Shown piece after piece: positions 42,554 through 51,331 of a stretch of 64,000 nt of DNA. The position numbers were made by a program, and so were the translations under genes. How positions within the stretch are numbered: position 1 is the stretch's first letter; every line of letters starts with the position of its first letter. The notes under the pieces are model-generated. The model saw only the letters and a program-made list of their open reading frames with translations, did not search any database and was not told where the DNA came from. The DNA is from Candidatus Rubrimentiphilum sp. (GTDB taxonomy: Bacteria > Vulcanimicrobiota > Vulcanimicrobiia > Vulcanimicrobiales > Vulcanimicrobiaceae), in assembly GCA_035710515.1 (NCBI GenBank), contig DASTDE010000002.1:62001-126000 (forward strand), read 5' to 3'.

Positions 42554-43149
42554 GGGGCCAAACCCTTGGTCTGCGTCTTGAGAATCGTGCCGCGCCACGT
42601 AGCGTCGTAGCCTTCATCCGTTTCGACGGTTGACTTGATCTCCGCGACGCGTCCGAGATCGGCCGGAATGCCGTTCGGCCGATCGTCCGGCGCCATGCCG
42701 ACGCCGGCTTCGGGCGGAACGAGCAGGCGATCTTTGGAGTAGATGAACGAACCGCGGCGATAATCCGACATCTCGAAGCGCGGCGTGAGCACGATCGCGT
42801 CGGTCGGACACGCTTCTTCGCACATTCCGCAAAAGATACAGCGCAGCTCGTCGATTTCATACCGCGCGGCGTACCGCTCACCGGGAGAGCGGCGGTCGCC
42901 GGGCGCATTTTCCGCGCCGATTACGGTGATCGCATTCGCCGGGCAAACGCTCGAACAGAGTTCGCAGCCGATGCAACGCTCTTTGCCATCGCCGTAACGC
43001 CGGAGTTCGTGCAAGCCGTGAAAGCGTGGCGCGTGCTTCTTCTTTCGCGACGGATACTGAATCGTCGGCTTGCGTTTGAACATGAACTTGAAGGTCACGA
43101 CCATGCCGGCAATCAGCGCGCCGACGTTGTAGAGATTCTTGCGCCTCAT
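42550..43149 (-). CDS. nuoI: NADH-quinone oxidoreductase subunit I
   Basis: A 199-residue ferredoxin-like subunit carrying two [4Fe-4S] clusters (N6a, N6b). The motifs are CIGCELCSSVCPANAI (about 60-76) and CIFCGMCEEACPTDAI (about 105-120). HGLHELRRYGDGKERC precedes the first. ATG 43149 overlaps the nuoH stop (ATGA). The C-terminus is slightly longer than in E. coli. Confidence 0.95.
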   Translation of the reverse strand: MRRKNLYNVGALIAGMVVTFKFMFKRKPTIQYPSRKKKHAPRFHGLHELRRYGDGKERCIGCELCSSVCPANAITVIGAENAPGDRRSPGERYAARYEIDELRCIFCGMCEEACPTDAIVLTPRFEMSDYRRGSFIYSKDRLLVPPEAGVGMAPDDRPNGIPADLGRVAEIKSTVETDEGYDATWRGTILKTQTKGLAP

Positions 43150-44150
43150 CCGCGCACCGCCACGATGAAGGCCGTCACGACCAGATTCAGCGTTGCGACC
43201 GGCAGCAGCACTTTCCATCCGAACGCCATCAGGCGATCGTACCGGATCCGCGGGAACGTAGCGCGCAGCCAAATATAAACGAACATAAAGAACGCCACTT
43301 TCACCAAGAACCAGACGATGCCCGGAATGAAGGTCAACCCGCCAATGGCGTTCCAACCGCCCAAAAACAATAGCGTCGCGATGCACGAGACCGTCAGCAT
43401 GTTGATGTACTCGGCGATGAAGAACAAACCGAAACGTAAACCGGAGTATTCCGTGTTGAACCCGCCGACGAGTTCTGCATCGGCCTCAACCAGGTCGAAC
43501 GGGGCGCGATTGGTTTCGGCGACCGCGGTGATGATGTAGATCACGAATCCGACGAACTGCGGAATGAAGTACCACAGCTTTGCTTGGCCGTTCACGATGC
43601 CGACCAGCGACGTCGTTCCGGCCAGAATCAGCACACCGATCAGCGATATGGCCATCGCGAGCTCGTAGCTGATCAACTGCGCCGTCGAACGCACGCTCCC
43701 GAGCAGCGGATATTTCGAACCAGACGCCCAGCCGCCGAGCGAGATACCGTAAACGCCGATCGAGGTCATCGCGAGAATCACCAGAATGCCGGCATTGACG
43801 TCGCCGACAGCCCACACGTTTCCGGGCGCGGGTTGCGCGAATGGAATTACCGCGTAGACTGCAAACGCCGTGACGAGCGAGATGAACGGAGCCAGGCGAT
43901 AGATCAGCGGATCCGCGGTCTTCGGCGTCAGATCTTCTTTGAGCATCAGCTTCAGCGCATCGACCGCGGGCTGCAGCAAGCCCCACGGCCCGACGCGATT
44001 CGGACCGGGCCGGAGCTGCATCCAACCGATAATCTTTCGCTCGAAGAGCATCGCGTATGCAAACGTCGTGATGACGACCAAGAGCAGCACGGCGCACTTC
44101 ACCAGCACGACCCACCAAATGCCGGCTTGCGGCGTCAGCCACTGATTCAC
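43146..44150 (-). CDS. nuoH: NADH-quinone oxidoreductase subunit H
   Basis: A 334-residue membrane subunit at the quinone-binding interface. The diagnostic segment is AETNRAPFDLVEADAELVGG, followed by FNTEYSGLRFGLFFIAEY. RKIIGWMQLRPGPNRVGPWG near residue 35 is also conserved. Starts at GTG 44150, overlapping the nuoG stop. Confidence 0.96.
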   Translation of the reverse strand: MNQWLTPQAGIWWVVLVKCAVLLLVVITTFAYAMLFERKIIGWMQLRPGPNRVGPWGLLQPAVDALKLMLKEDLTPKTADPLIYRLAPFISLVTAFAVYAVIPFAQPAPGNVWAVGDVNAGILVILAMTSIGVYGISLGGWASGSKYPLLGSVRSTAQLISYELAMAISLIGVLILAGTTSLVGIVNGQAKLWYFIPQFVGFVIYIITAVAETNRAPFDLVEADAELVGGFNTEYSGLRFGLFFIAEYINMLTVSCIATLLFLGGWNAIGGLTFIPGIVWFLVKVAFFMFVYIWLRATFPRIRYDRLMAFGWKVLLPVATLNLVVTAFIVAVRG

Positions 44151-46519
44151 GCGGGCGCTCCGGCCGGCTCGAGCAATTCACTCGCGCGTCTGATGTTCGT
44201 TACTTTCACTGAAGCGCCGGCGCCGCAAACGTTAGCCGGATCGTCGGGCAATCCGTCGATCAGCGCGATCGTCCCATTCGGCATTCCGGGACGCACCTCT
44301 ACGAGCAAATCGTGCATTACGGTGTCGCGCGCGACGGCATCGTCAGCTGTGTCATCCTGAGCGGCGCGCGAGAGCGCGCCAGTCGAAGGGCGGCCGAGCT
44401 TGCCGAGGCCCGCAAGATCGACGTAATCACCGGTACTCACGCCCAACTTCGCAGCATCCTCCGGCGAAAACGCCGCTTCCGGCAACGGACGCAGCTCCGC
44501 GATGCGCGCATCGTGCGCGCTCGTTCCGCCGCCGGCAAAGATTCGGGTTTGGAAGACAACTCTAAAGCTGCCCTTCGATACCTCAGGGTCCTTCGATACC
44601 TCAGGATGACGAGCGAAGCGCTCGTCGCCGAGTGTAAAGTCTTCCGGCGAGTTCGCCAGGTGGCGCAGCACGGTCGCATCCACTTCTTCCGCCACGGGCA
44701 GGTCAACGCCGAGTTTTTCCGCCAGCGCGACGATCATTTCGAGATCGCTGAGTGCATCCGGCGGCGATTCGAGCGATTGCGCAGCGTTAACCGGCAACAC
44801 GTCACCGGCGAGATTTGTGGTGGTGCCGGTTTTTTCAAAGCCGCCTTTAGCCGGAAGCACGAGCGTCGCGGCCTTGGCCGTCTCTGTCATGAACAGATCG
44901 CTCACGACGACAAACGGCGCGCCTTTGACGGCTGCGGCATCCGGATAATGCAGCGCCGGGTTCGCTCCGAAGATTGAAAGAACGGCCAAACGCCCGTCGC
45001 CCAACGCATCGAGCATGCCGGCGCCATCCAGCCCGCCGTCTACCTTCGAATACCCGGGACCGAAGAACGGCAACATGCCCATGGCTTCCGCGCCGCGCGC
45101 ATTCGCCTGCTCACCCGTAATGTAAGTAAGAATCTCCGCACCCGGCAGTTTTTCAAGCAGCGTCGAGACGAGCGCCGCGTCGCAGCCGTCCCAAACGACC
45201 GCTATACGGTTTGCATCTTTCGGCAAAGCCTTGATCGCCTCGGCAACGCTTGAAACATCTTGCGAGGGAATCGGCGACGGGTACGCGCGTTCGGCAGACG
45301 CGATGCGGATAAGCTTCGCGCCTTTTTGAAACGCGGCTTTGCGAACGCGCAGGTCCATGATAGGCGCGCGCTCCGACGGCGACTCGCCAACTAGAACGAT
45401 CGCGTTGGCCGTTTCAAGGTCCTCGAGTTTGGCGCCGTTCCGTCCGGGCGAGGCCTGACGCTGTCTGCCGGCGCGCCAATCGAGATTCTTTACGCCCGTC
45501 GCGCGGAAAACGTGCTGCAGCAAGAAGGCTTCTTCATTCGTGAGCCGGCCGCCGCCAATGACGCCGACGGACTTGGGATCGGCTTTGCACGCTTGGCGGA
45601 GCGCCGTTGCCCACAGATCGAGCGCGTCATCCCATGAAATCTGTATCCAGCGGCCGTCCTGTTTGTACATCGGCTGCGTCACGCGCGCCGGATCGTCATA
45701 GAACCCGACATTATAGCGCCCGCGGTCGCACAACCAGCCGTCGCTAATCGCGTCGTCATCCTCGACGGACATCGTCCGCTGCACGACCCCGACGCGCACG
45801 TCCACGTGCATCTGACAGCCGACCGGGCACTGCGTGCACGTCGTGCCGGTGCGGCGCAAATCCCACGGCCGGGATTTAAAGCGGTAGGTTTTCGACGTCA
45901 GCGCGCCCACCGGACAGAGTTCGGTAACGTTGCCCGTAAAATTGTGGCGGTACGGCTCGCCATTCGCAGTCGCGATGATGTTGCGCACGCCCCGATCTTT
46001 CAGGACGAGCTCGCGTTCGCCGACGATCATGTCGTCAAAGCGCACGCAGCGCTGGCAGACGACGCAGCGCTCTTCGTCCAGCACGATCGTCGGACCCAGA
46101 TCGATCGCTTTGGGTTTGCTGACCTTCGGATCGATGCTGCGCGAATATCCCTGACCGTACGCCATCGCGTAGTCTTGCAGATCGCATTCGCCGCCTTTGT
46201 CGCAAATCGGACAATCCAGCGGATGATTCACGAGGTACAGTTCGAGGACTGCGCGGCGGCCGTCCGCGGCTTTATCGCTCTGCGTATGGACGACCATGCC
46301 GTCCGTGACCGCGGTATTGCACGCGATCTGCAGCTTCGGCACCCCCTCGATTTCGACCAAACAAATGCGGCACAACCCGGCGGGCCCCATCTTGCGGTGA
46401 TAGCAGTAAACCGGGATCTCGCGCTTTATCTGTTTGGCAGCTTCAACCAGCCACGTTCCCTTCGGAACTTGGACCGGCGTGCCGTCTATGGTAACGGTAA
46501 CGAGTTGCTGGTCAGCCAC
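44147..46519 (-). CDS. nuoG: NADH-quinone oxidoreductase subunit G
   Basis: A 790-residue peripheral-arm subunit. The N-terminal [2Fe-2S] ferredoxin motif is CYHRKMGPAGLCRICLVEIE, then the HPLDCPICDKGGECDLQD and CVVCQRCVRFDD cluster ligands, TGNVTELCPVGAL, and a molybdopterin-oxidoreductase-like region beginning TCTQCPVGCQMHVDV. GTG 46519 is chosen because it overlaps the upstream stop (TAGTG) and gives MADQQLVTVTIDG. The C-terminal third contains two segments encoded by dispersed repeats (HPEVSKDPEVSKG at about 637-649, and PSTGALSRAAQDD at about 710-723). Confidence 0.94.
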   Translation of the reverse strand: MADQQLVTVTIDGTPVQVPKGTWLVEAAKQIKREIPVYCYHRKMGPAGLCRICLVEIEGVPKLQIACNTAVTDGMVVHTQSDKAADGRRAVLELYLVNHPLDCPICDKGGECDLQDYAMAYGQGYSRSIDPKVSKPKAIDLGPTIVLDEERCVVCQRCVRFDDMIVGERELVLKDRGVRNIIATANGEPYRHNFTGNVTELCPVGALTSKTYRFKSRPWDLRRTGTTCTQCPVGCQMHVDVRVGVVQRTMSVEDDDAISDGWLCDRGRYNVGFYDDPARVTQPMYKQDGRWIQISWDDALDLWATALRQACKADPKSVGVIGGGRLTNEEAFLLQHVFRATGVKNLDWRAGRQRQASPGRNGAKLEDLETANAIVLVGESPSERAPIMDLRVRKAAFQKGAKLIRIASAERAYPSPIPSQDVSSVAEAIKALPKDANRIAVVWDGCDAALVSTLLEKLPGAEILTYITGEQANARGAEAMGMLPFFGPGYSKVDGGLDGAGMLDALGDGRLAVLSIFGANPALHYPDAAAVKGAPFVVVSDLFMTETAKAATLVLPAKGGFEKTGTTTNLAGDVLPVNAAQSLESPPDALSDLEMIVALAEKLGVDLPVAEEVDATVLRHLANSPEDFTLGDERFARHPEVSKDPEVSKGSFRVVFQTRIFAGGGTSAHDARIAELRPLPEAAFSPEDAAKLGVSTGDYVDLAGLGKLGRPSTGALSRAAQDDTADDAVARDTVMHDLLVEVRPGMPNGTIALIDGLPDDPANVCGAGASVKVTNIRRASELLEPAGAPA
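44351..44390. repeat. Dispersed repeat with internal hairpin, inside nuoG
   Basis: On the plus strand GTCATCCTGAG and TCGAAGGG flank a perfect 7-bp stem GGCGCGC/GCGCGCC with loop GAGA. It reads in frame through nuoG. It shares GTCATCCTGAG...TCGAAGGG with the inverted copy at 44571-44610 and with 19073-19099. Confidence 0.6.
44571..44610. repeat. Dispersed repeat, tandem duplicated unit inside nuoG
   Basis: CCTTCGATACCTCAGG occurs twice in tandem (17-19 nt period), ending in CTCAGGATGAC. Opposite orientation to the copy at 44351-44390. In nuoG it encodes the near-repeat PEVSKDPEVSK. Confidence 0.6.
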
Positions 46520-46986
46520 TACCGCGCACACAGCTCCCGAACCGTGGAACTACCATCGGCAGACCGAATCACCCAATTTATCCGGCGCTTTCCTTGTGGT
46601 TCCAGCGTAACAGTAGCGCCGTTGTCATCACGTTTTGCAACAAACGACCCGTTTATCCATCCGCCAACGCTCTTTGTCGCCACGCCGCCGCCCGTAAATT
46701 GATAAGCCGTAAGGAGTTGCCGGTTCGGATCGTAGCCCCACATTTGTACTTCCCAGTCCGACATGGAAGCTCCCCACGAGCGCTCTTCCATCCATTGGCG
46801 ATTCGGCGAAAAACTGTAAGAGACGTGCTGGGCGCGCCCGTTCGAACTTCCACCCTGGATGACGCAGCGCCATGTTCCGGTCAAGAACTGCAGTTTTGCG
46901 ATCGCTGATGCGCCGGTTTGGGCCGTTGCGACCGATGGAGAGATCGACAAAGCCACGGCGCAGATCAATACTGAAAGAAGCCTCAT
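46519..46986 (-). CDS. Exported protein inserted between nuoF and nuoG (DUF1579/lipocalin-like?)
   Basis: A 155-residue protein with a clear signal peptide (MRLLSVLICAVALSISPSVATA). The mature sequence has LQFLTGTWRCVIQGGSSNGR, FSPNRQWMEERSWGASMSDW, EVQMWGYDPNRQLLTAYQF and WVIRSADGSSTVRELCAR, a pattern resembling DUF1579-type or lipocalin-like barrels that begin with an L-x-G-x-W motif. It overlaps nuoF (ATGA) and nuoG (TAGTG), so it is translationally coupled at both ends. It is not a known complex I subunit. A periplasmic location is predicted, on the opposite membrane face from NuoF and NuoG. Confidence 0.8.
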   Translation of the reverse strand: MRLLSVLICAVALSISPSVATAQTGASAIAKLQFLTGTWRCVIQGGSSNGRAQHVSYSFSPNRQWMEERSWGASMSDWEVQMWGYDPNRQLLTAYQFTGGGVATKSVGGWINGSFVAKRDDNGATVTLEPQGKRRINWVIRSADGSSTVRELCAR

Positions 46987-48242
46987 AGACGCACGGTCTC
47001 CCTTGCAACGCGAGCTTCGAACTGTTCCGGAAAACGCTTGAGAACCGACGCCAAGAACGGCTCGATCGAGTCGCCGAGCGGACACAAATTGATTCCGGTG
47101 ATCTCATGGCTGACGCGCGCGAGCATCTCGATGTCGGACTTTAGCCCGCGGTTCTCAAGAAAACGATGGAGCACGCGTTCCAGCCAGTGGCCGCCTTCGC
47201 GGCACGGCGTGCATTGGCCGCACGATTCGTGTGCGAAGAAACGTACGAGGTTGAAAGCCGCGCGCACGATATCCGTTGTGTCGTCCATAACGACCATGGC
47301 GCCGGAGCCAAGCATCGTGCCGGCCTTCGCCAGCGATTCATAGTCGTACGGCAGATCGAGCTGCTCTTCGAAGATGCATGCCGATGAGCCGCCGCCGGGT
47401 TGAATCGCCATTAGGGTCCGTCCCGGACGCAAGCCGCCCGCGATTTCGATGAGCTCGCGCACCGGTGTGCCGAGCGGCACTTCGTAGTTGCCCGGCTTCT
47501 GCACGTGTCCGCTGATCGAAACGACTTTGTAACCCTTGCTGCGCTCGGTTCCGACTGACGAAAACCATTCCGGCCCATGTTCGAGAATCGGCACGAGATA
47601 CATGAGCGTCTCGACGTTGTTGACGACCGTCGGTTTTCCGTAGAGCCCCTGCACTGCCGGAAACGGCGGCTTCAGACGCGGCTCGCCGCGCTTCCCTTCC
47701 AGCGAATTCAGCAGCGCGGTTTCCTCGCCACAAATATATGCGCCGGCGCCGCGATGCACGGTCACCTCGAGATCGTAGCCGCTGCCGAACAGATTCTCGC
47801 CGACGAAGCCGGCCTTGCGCGCCTGCGCTAACGCCTGCATGAAGATCTCGTAACCGCGCTTGAACTCGCCGCGAATATAAATGAACGCGTGGTGCGACTC
47901 AATCGCGTATGCGCCCAGCAGAATGCCCTCGATCAGCATGTGCGGGTTCTCTTCGAGCAGCATGCGGTCTTTGAACGTGCCGGGTTCGGCCTCGTCGCAG
48001 TTACACACCAAATAGCGCGGGCGAGTCGCGGGCGGCAGAAACGACCACTTTTTGCCGGTCGGAAAACCGGCGCCGCCCCGGCCGCGCAAGCCCGACTTGT
48101 CGCAGAGGGCCTGCACGTCGGCCGGTTTCATCTCTTGAAACGCGCGCGCGAGCTGCTTATAGCCGCCCCGTTTGCGATAGACTTTGATGTCGCGCAGATC
48201 CGCCTCGCCGAGGCCCGCGGTTAAAACTTTAACGACCGGCAT
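46983..48242 (-). CDS. nuoF: NADH-quinone oxidoreductase subunit F
   Basis: A 419-residue subunit binding FMN, NADH and the N3 [4Fe-4S] cluster. Evidence: LRGRGGAGFPTGKKWSF (NADH/FMN), CNCDEAEPGTFKDR, GAGAYICGEETALLNSLEG, and the cluster motif ESCGQCTPCREG with a fourth Cys in INLCPLGDS. ATG 48242 overlaps the nuoE stop (TAATG). Confidence 0.96.
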   Translation of the reverse strand: MPVVKVLTAGLGEADLRDIKVYRKRGGYKQLARAFQEMKPADVQALCDKSGLRGRGGAGFPTGKKWSFLPPATRPRYLVCNCDEAEPGTFKDRMLLEENPHMLIEGILLGAYAIESHHAFIYIRGEFKRGYEIFMQALAQARKAGFVGENLFGSGYDLEVTVHRGAGAYICGEETALLNSLEGKRGEPRLKPPFPAVQGLYGKPTVVNNVETLMYLVPILEHGPEWFSSVGTERSKGYKVVSISGHVQKPGNYEVPLGTPVRELIEIAGGLRPGRTLMAIQPGGGSSACIFEEQLDLPYDYESLAKAGTMLGSGAMVVMDDTTDIVRAAFNLVRFFAHESCGQCTPCREGGHWLERVLHRFLENRGLKSDIEMLARVSHEITGINLCPLGDSIEPFLASVLKRFPEQFEARVARETVRL

Positions 48243-48982
48243 TATTCCTCGATCACATCGGCCAGCGCGGGTTCGAGATTGGCGAGCCGCTCTTTCGTGC
48301 GCCCGCGGAAGCGCGGCTCATCCGCCAAAATGCGGTCGAGCATGATGATGCCGTCGCGATCGAGGCCGCCGGGATTGTTCGGATCGGGCTGGCCCTGCGC
48401 GCCCGCAGATTTTTCACCATCCGAAACCTGCGCGTCCTGGCGGAGCGTCCAACTCCGTTCGGGCGTCTGGGTTTGCTGCAGCGCCGCAACATTGTACTTG
48501 CCGGCGCGCATCGCCGCCAGCATGTCGTCGATCATCTGGGGCGTCAAGTCGTATACGAAGTTCAAATTCACTTGCATGCACGTCGCGCGGTCGCACGCGG
48601 CCAGACACTCGACTTCTTCGTACGAGAACAATCCGTCGGGCGTCGTCTCGAGATGCCCTACGCCCAGTTGCTCGCGAAAATACGCCATGATGTTCTCGGC
48701 GCCGTTCAGTGTGCACGCTAACCCGCGGCAGACCTGCAACATGTATTTGCCGACGGGCTTGCGGTAGAACAGCGTGTAGAACGAAATGGTCGACTCGACA
48801 ACTGCCGGCGTCAGATCGAGCATTTCCGAAATCGCGCGCACCGCTTCCGGGCTCGCAAAGCCTTCGTGCTCTTGAAACAAGTGCACGAGCGGCAGCAGCG
48901 CGGATCGCTTCTGCTCGTACTGCGCGACGATTTCGTCGCATTGCGGCTTGAGCTTTTTCAGTAGGCTATTGAAATCACTCAT
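48242..48982 (-). CDS. nuoE: NADH-quinone oxidoreductase subunit E, C-terminally extended
   Basis: A 246-residue thioredoxin-like subunit with the N1a [2Fe-2S] cluster ligands CRGLAC and CLAACD (C-x4-C ... C-x3-C). The core fills about 165 residues. A further ~80 residues (about 166-246: polar, Gln/Asp/Pro-rich, then GGLDRDGIIMLDRILADEP) extend beyond the typical length. The first gene after the 70-bp gap that follows nuoD. Confidence 0.92.
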   Translation of the reverse strand: MSDFNSLLKKLKPQCDEIVAQYEQKRSALLPLVHLFQEHEGFASPEAVRAISEMLDLTPAVVESTISFYTLFYRKPVGKYMLQVCRGLACTLNGAENIMAYFREQLGVGHLETTPDGLFSYEEVECLAACDRATCMQVNLNFVYDLTPQMIDDMLAAMRAGKYNVAALQQTQTPERSWTLRQDAQVSDGEKSAGAQGQPDPNNPGGLDRDGIIMLDRILADEPRFRGRTKERLANLEPALADVIEE

Positions 48983-48987
48983 GCGGG

Positions 48988-49029
48988 CCTCGACAGGCTC
49001 GGCCGTGGTTCGACAGGCTCACCATGACA
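48988..49029. repeat. Repeat in the nuoD-nuoE gap
   Basis: CCTCGACAGGCTCGG followed by GGTTCGACAGGCTCACC and ATGACAC. The unit TCGACAGGCTC is present twice. The pattern TTCGA...CTCA(G/C)CATGACA resembles the CCCTTCG...CTCAGGATGACA family found at 19073 and in nuoG. It lies in the largest gap of the nuo operon. Confidence 0.5.
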
Positions 49030-49052
49030 CATGAGCATCCCGCGTTCCGAAA

Positions 49053-50270
49053 TCATCGGTCGACTTCTCCGAAAACCGGATCGAGCGAGCCTATGATGAC
49101 CACGAGATCGGCGATCAGGTTGCCGGGCGCGAGCCCTTTGAGCGCCTGTAGGTTGTACATCGAAGGCGGACGAGTCCGCACGCGGTACGGGCGGTTGCCT
49201 CCGTCCGAAACGACGTAATAGGCGAGCTCGCCGCGCGGGCCCTCAACGGCCTGGTAGACGTCACCCGGCGGGACGCGAAAACCTTCGGTCATGATTTTGA
49301 AGTGATGGATCAGCGCTTCCATCGAGAGCGCGATCGTCTCTTTGGGCGGCGGCATGATTTTCGTATCGTCGATCGCGATCGGCCCGGGCTTCAAGGCATT
49401 GCGCACTTGCTGCACGATGCGCATCGATTGTTCCATCTCGTCCAACCGCACAAGGAAACGCGCATACGAATCGCCCTCAACGCGCGTCGGGATGTCGAAT
49501 TCATAGTTGGCGTACCCGCCGTACGGAAAAGCGCGACGGACGTCGTACGCGATACCGGTTGCGCGCAGCGCTGGGCCCGTGATGCTCCAGTCCTGCGCTT
49601 CTTCTTGCGTCATGATGCCGACGTCGATCAGGCGATCTTGCAAAATCGGATTGGCTTGCAGCAGTGTGCGCAGATCGCGCATGCGGCCGGGAAACATCGC
49701 GATGAGCTCGTCGAGCTGCTCCATGAAGCCCGACGGCAGATCCGCCTGCACGCCGCCGATGCGCAAGTAATTGGGATGCATGCGCGCGCCGCCGGTTGCT
49801 TCTTGCAAATCCAAAATCTTTTCGCGCATGTCGAAACAGTAGAAAAACGCCGAAAGCGCGCCAAGATCGATACCGTGCGTTCCCAGCCAGACGCAGTGCG
49901 ACGCGATGCGCGTGAGCTCGGCCTGCAACACGCGAATCTGCTGCGCGCGTTCCGGAATGCGATCGGTGACGCCAAGCAACTGCTCTACGGCCAAACAGTA
50001 GCAATACGCGTTGCTGCTGGGCGCGAGATAATCCATGCGCTCGATGACGGTCTGCGCCTGCGACCAAAAGAGATTCTCCGCGGTCTTCTCGATGCCGGTA
50101 TGGAGGTAGCCGATCTCGGGCTCGGCCTTGACGATGTTCTCGCCCGAGATCTCGAGCATGATCTGCAGCACGCCATGTGTCGAAGGATGCTGCGGCCCCA
50201 TCGAGAGTACCATCGCATTGCCTTCTTGCGATACGATCTCCGGCGTGAGCGGCGTCGTGGTCATGCTCAC
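49053..50270 (-). CDS. nuoD: NADH-quinone oxidoreductase subunit D
   Basis: A 405-residue, 49-kDa-type subunit forming the quinone site with NuoB. Evidence: MGPQHPSTHGVLQIMLE, EPEIGYLHTGIEKTAENL, LGTHGIDLGALSAFFY, TGPALRATGIAYDVRRAFPY and the C-terminal SLDPVFGEVDR. Separate from nuoC (not fused). GTG 50270 overlaps the nuoC stop (GTGA); ATG 50264 is an alternative. Confidence 0.96.
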   Translation of the reverse strand: MSMTTTPLTPEIVSQEGNAMVLSMGPQHPSTHGVLQIMLEISGENIVKAEPEIGYLHTGIEKTAENLFWSQAQTVIERMDYLAPSSNAYCYCLAVEQLLGVTDRIPERAQQIRVLQAELTRIASHCVWLGTHGIDLGALSAFFYCFDMREKILDLQEATGGARMHPNYLRIGGVQADLPSGFMEQLDELIAMFPGRMRDLRTLLQANPILQDRLIDVGIMTQEEAQDWSITGPALRATGIAYDVRRAFPYGGYANYEFDIPTRVEGDSYARFLVRLDEMEQSMRIVQQVRNALKPGPIAIDDTKIMPPPKETIALSMEALIHHFKIMTEGFRVPPGDVYQAVEGPRGELAYYVVSDGGNRPYRVRTRPPSMYNLQALKGLAPGNLIADLVVIIGSLDPVFGEVDR

Positions 50271-50845
50271 GATTTCGGATCCTGATTTCGAATCTTGGCG
50301 ATCTGCTGCTGCAGCGCTTCGAGTGTGCGCCCAGAAGGCGGCGCGCCCGCCTGCACGTTGCTCTTTAAGGCAAAAGCCGGCCGCGGCGAGCGTTCGCGCG
50401 CCGGACCGCGCAGCGGATAATCCTTACGGAGCGGATGGCCCTCCCAATCGTTGGGCATTTGAATGCGCCGCATATCCGGATGGCCTCCGAATGAAATTCC
50501 GAAGAGATCGTAGATCTCGCGTTCGGCCCAATCGGCGGACCTCCATAGATCCGTCGCCGTCGGCAGCTTCGGATCTTCAGCCGTAACGCCGCATAGCAAG
50601 CGCACGCGCTTCGTCTTCGCCAAATTTAAGAGATGATAGACGACGTCGAAACGCGGCGTTCGCTCCGGATAGTCCACGGCCCCGACATCGAGCAGCAGCC
50701 CAAAACCCTCGCGTTTGAGATCGGCGAGCCGCGCATGCAGCTGCGCCGGTTCGATGCGCTCGATGGCGGCATCGTCGATCGGCGGACGTAGCGCGGGCGG
50801 ATCGATCGCCGTTCCGGTTAGCGGCGGCGTTTGTGTGCTAGGCAT
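50267..50845 (-). CDS. nuoC: NADH-quinone oxidoreductase subunit C
   Basis: A 192-residue, 30-kDa-type subunit. Conserved SADWAEREIYDLFGISFGGHPD, then RRIQMPNDWEGHPLRKDYPL. The N-terminal ~30 residues are Pro-rich and variable; a C-terminal polar extension follows the core. It starts 6 nt after the nuoB stop. Confidence 0.95.
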   Translation of the reverse strand: MPSTQTPPLTGTAIDPPALRPPIDDAAIERIEPAQLHARLADLKREGFGLLLDVGAVDYPERTPRFDVVYHLLNLAKTKRVRLLCGVTAEDPKLPTATDLWRSADWAEREIYDLFGISFGGHPDMRRIQMPNDWEGHPLRKDYPLRGPARERSPRPAFALKSNVQAGAPPSGRTLEALQQQIAKIRNQDPKS

Positions 50846-50851
50846 TCAGCG

Positions 50852-51331
50852 TTATGTGCGTGCCAGCAATCCGCCGCGGCCGCCTTCGCGGATCTGCTGC
50901 TGGATCAGATTGACCGCGTAGAGCAATCCGTCCGGCGTCGGTGGACAGCCCGGAACGTAGACGTCGACAGGGATGACCGTATCGACGCCTTGTACGATCG
51001 CATAATTGTCGAAGACGCCGCCGGAACTCGCGCAAGCGCCCATCGAGATCACCCACTTCGGATCGGCCATTTGATCGTACAAGCGCTTCACAACGGGCGC
51101 CATCTTCTGCGCGACGCGGCCGGAAACGATCATCAGATCGGCTTGGCGCGGCGAGGCGCGAAAAACTTCGGAACCCAAACGCCCGATGTCGTACTCGGGC
51201 GCGGTCGCGCTCATCATCTCGATCGCGCAACAGGCCAAACCCATGGTCAACGGCCAGACGCTCGAACTTTGCGCCCAGCGCGCGACGTCGTCCACCTTCG
51301 CCAAGAGAAAATGGCCCGGGCCTACCTCCAT
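50852..51331 (-). CDS. nuoB: NADH-quinone oxidoreductase subunit B
   Basis: A 159-residue subunit carrying the terminal N2 [4Fe-4S] cluster. The tandem-Cys motif is [12 protein letters not shown], with [14 protein letters not shown] and [18 protein letters not shown] supplying the remaining Cys. ATG 51331 overlaps the end of nuoA by 10 nt; the frame is open further upstream inside nuoA. Confidence 0.96.
   Translation of the reverse strand: MEVGPGHFLLAKVDDVARWAQSSSVWPLTMGLACCAIEMMSATAPEYDIGRLGSEVFRASPRQADLMIVSGRVAQKMAPVVKRLYDQMADPKWVISMGACASSGGVFDNYAIVQGVDTVIPVDVYVPGCPPTPDGLLYAVNLIQQQIREGGRGGLLART

Noticed and set aside
42550-43386. Longer NuoI starting at 43386
   Set aside because: Extension lies inside nuoH and has no homology pattern; ATG 43149 overlaps the nuoH stop as ATGA.
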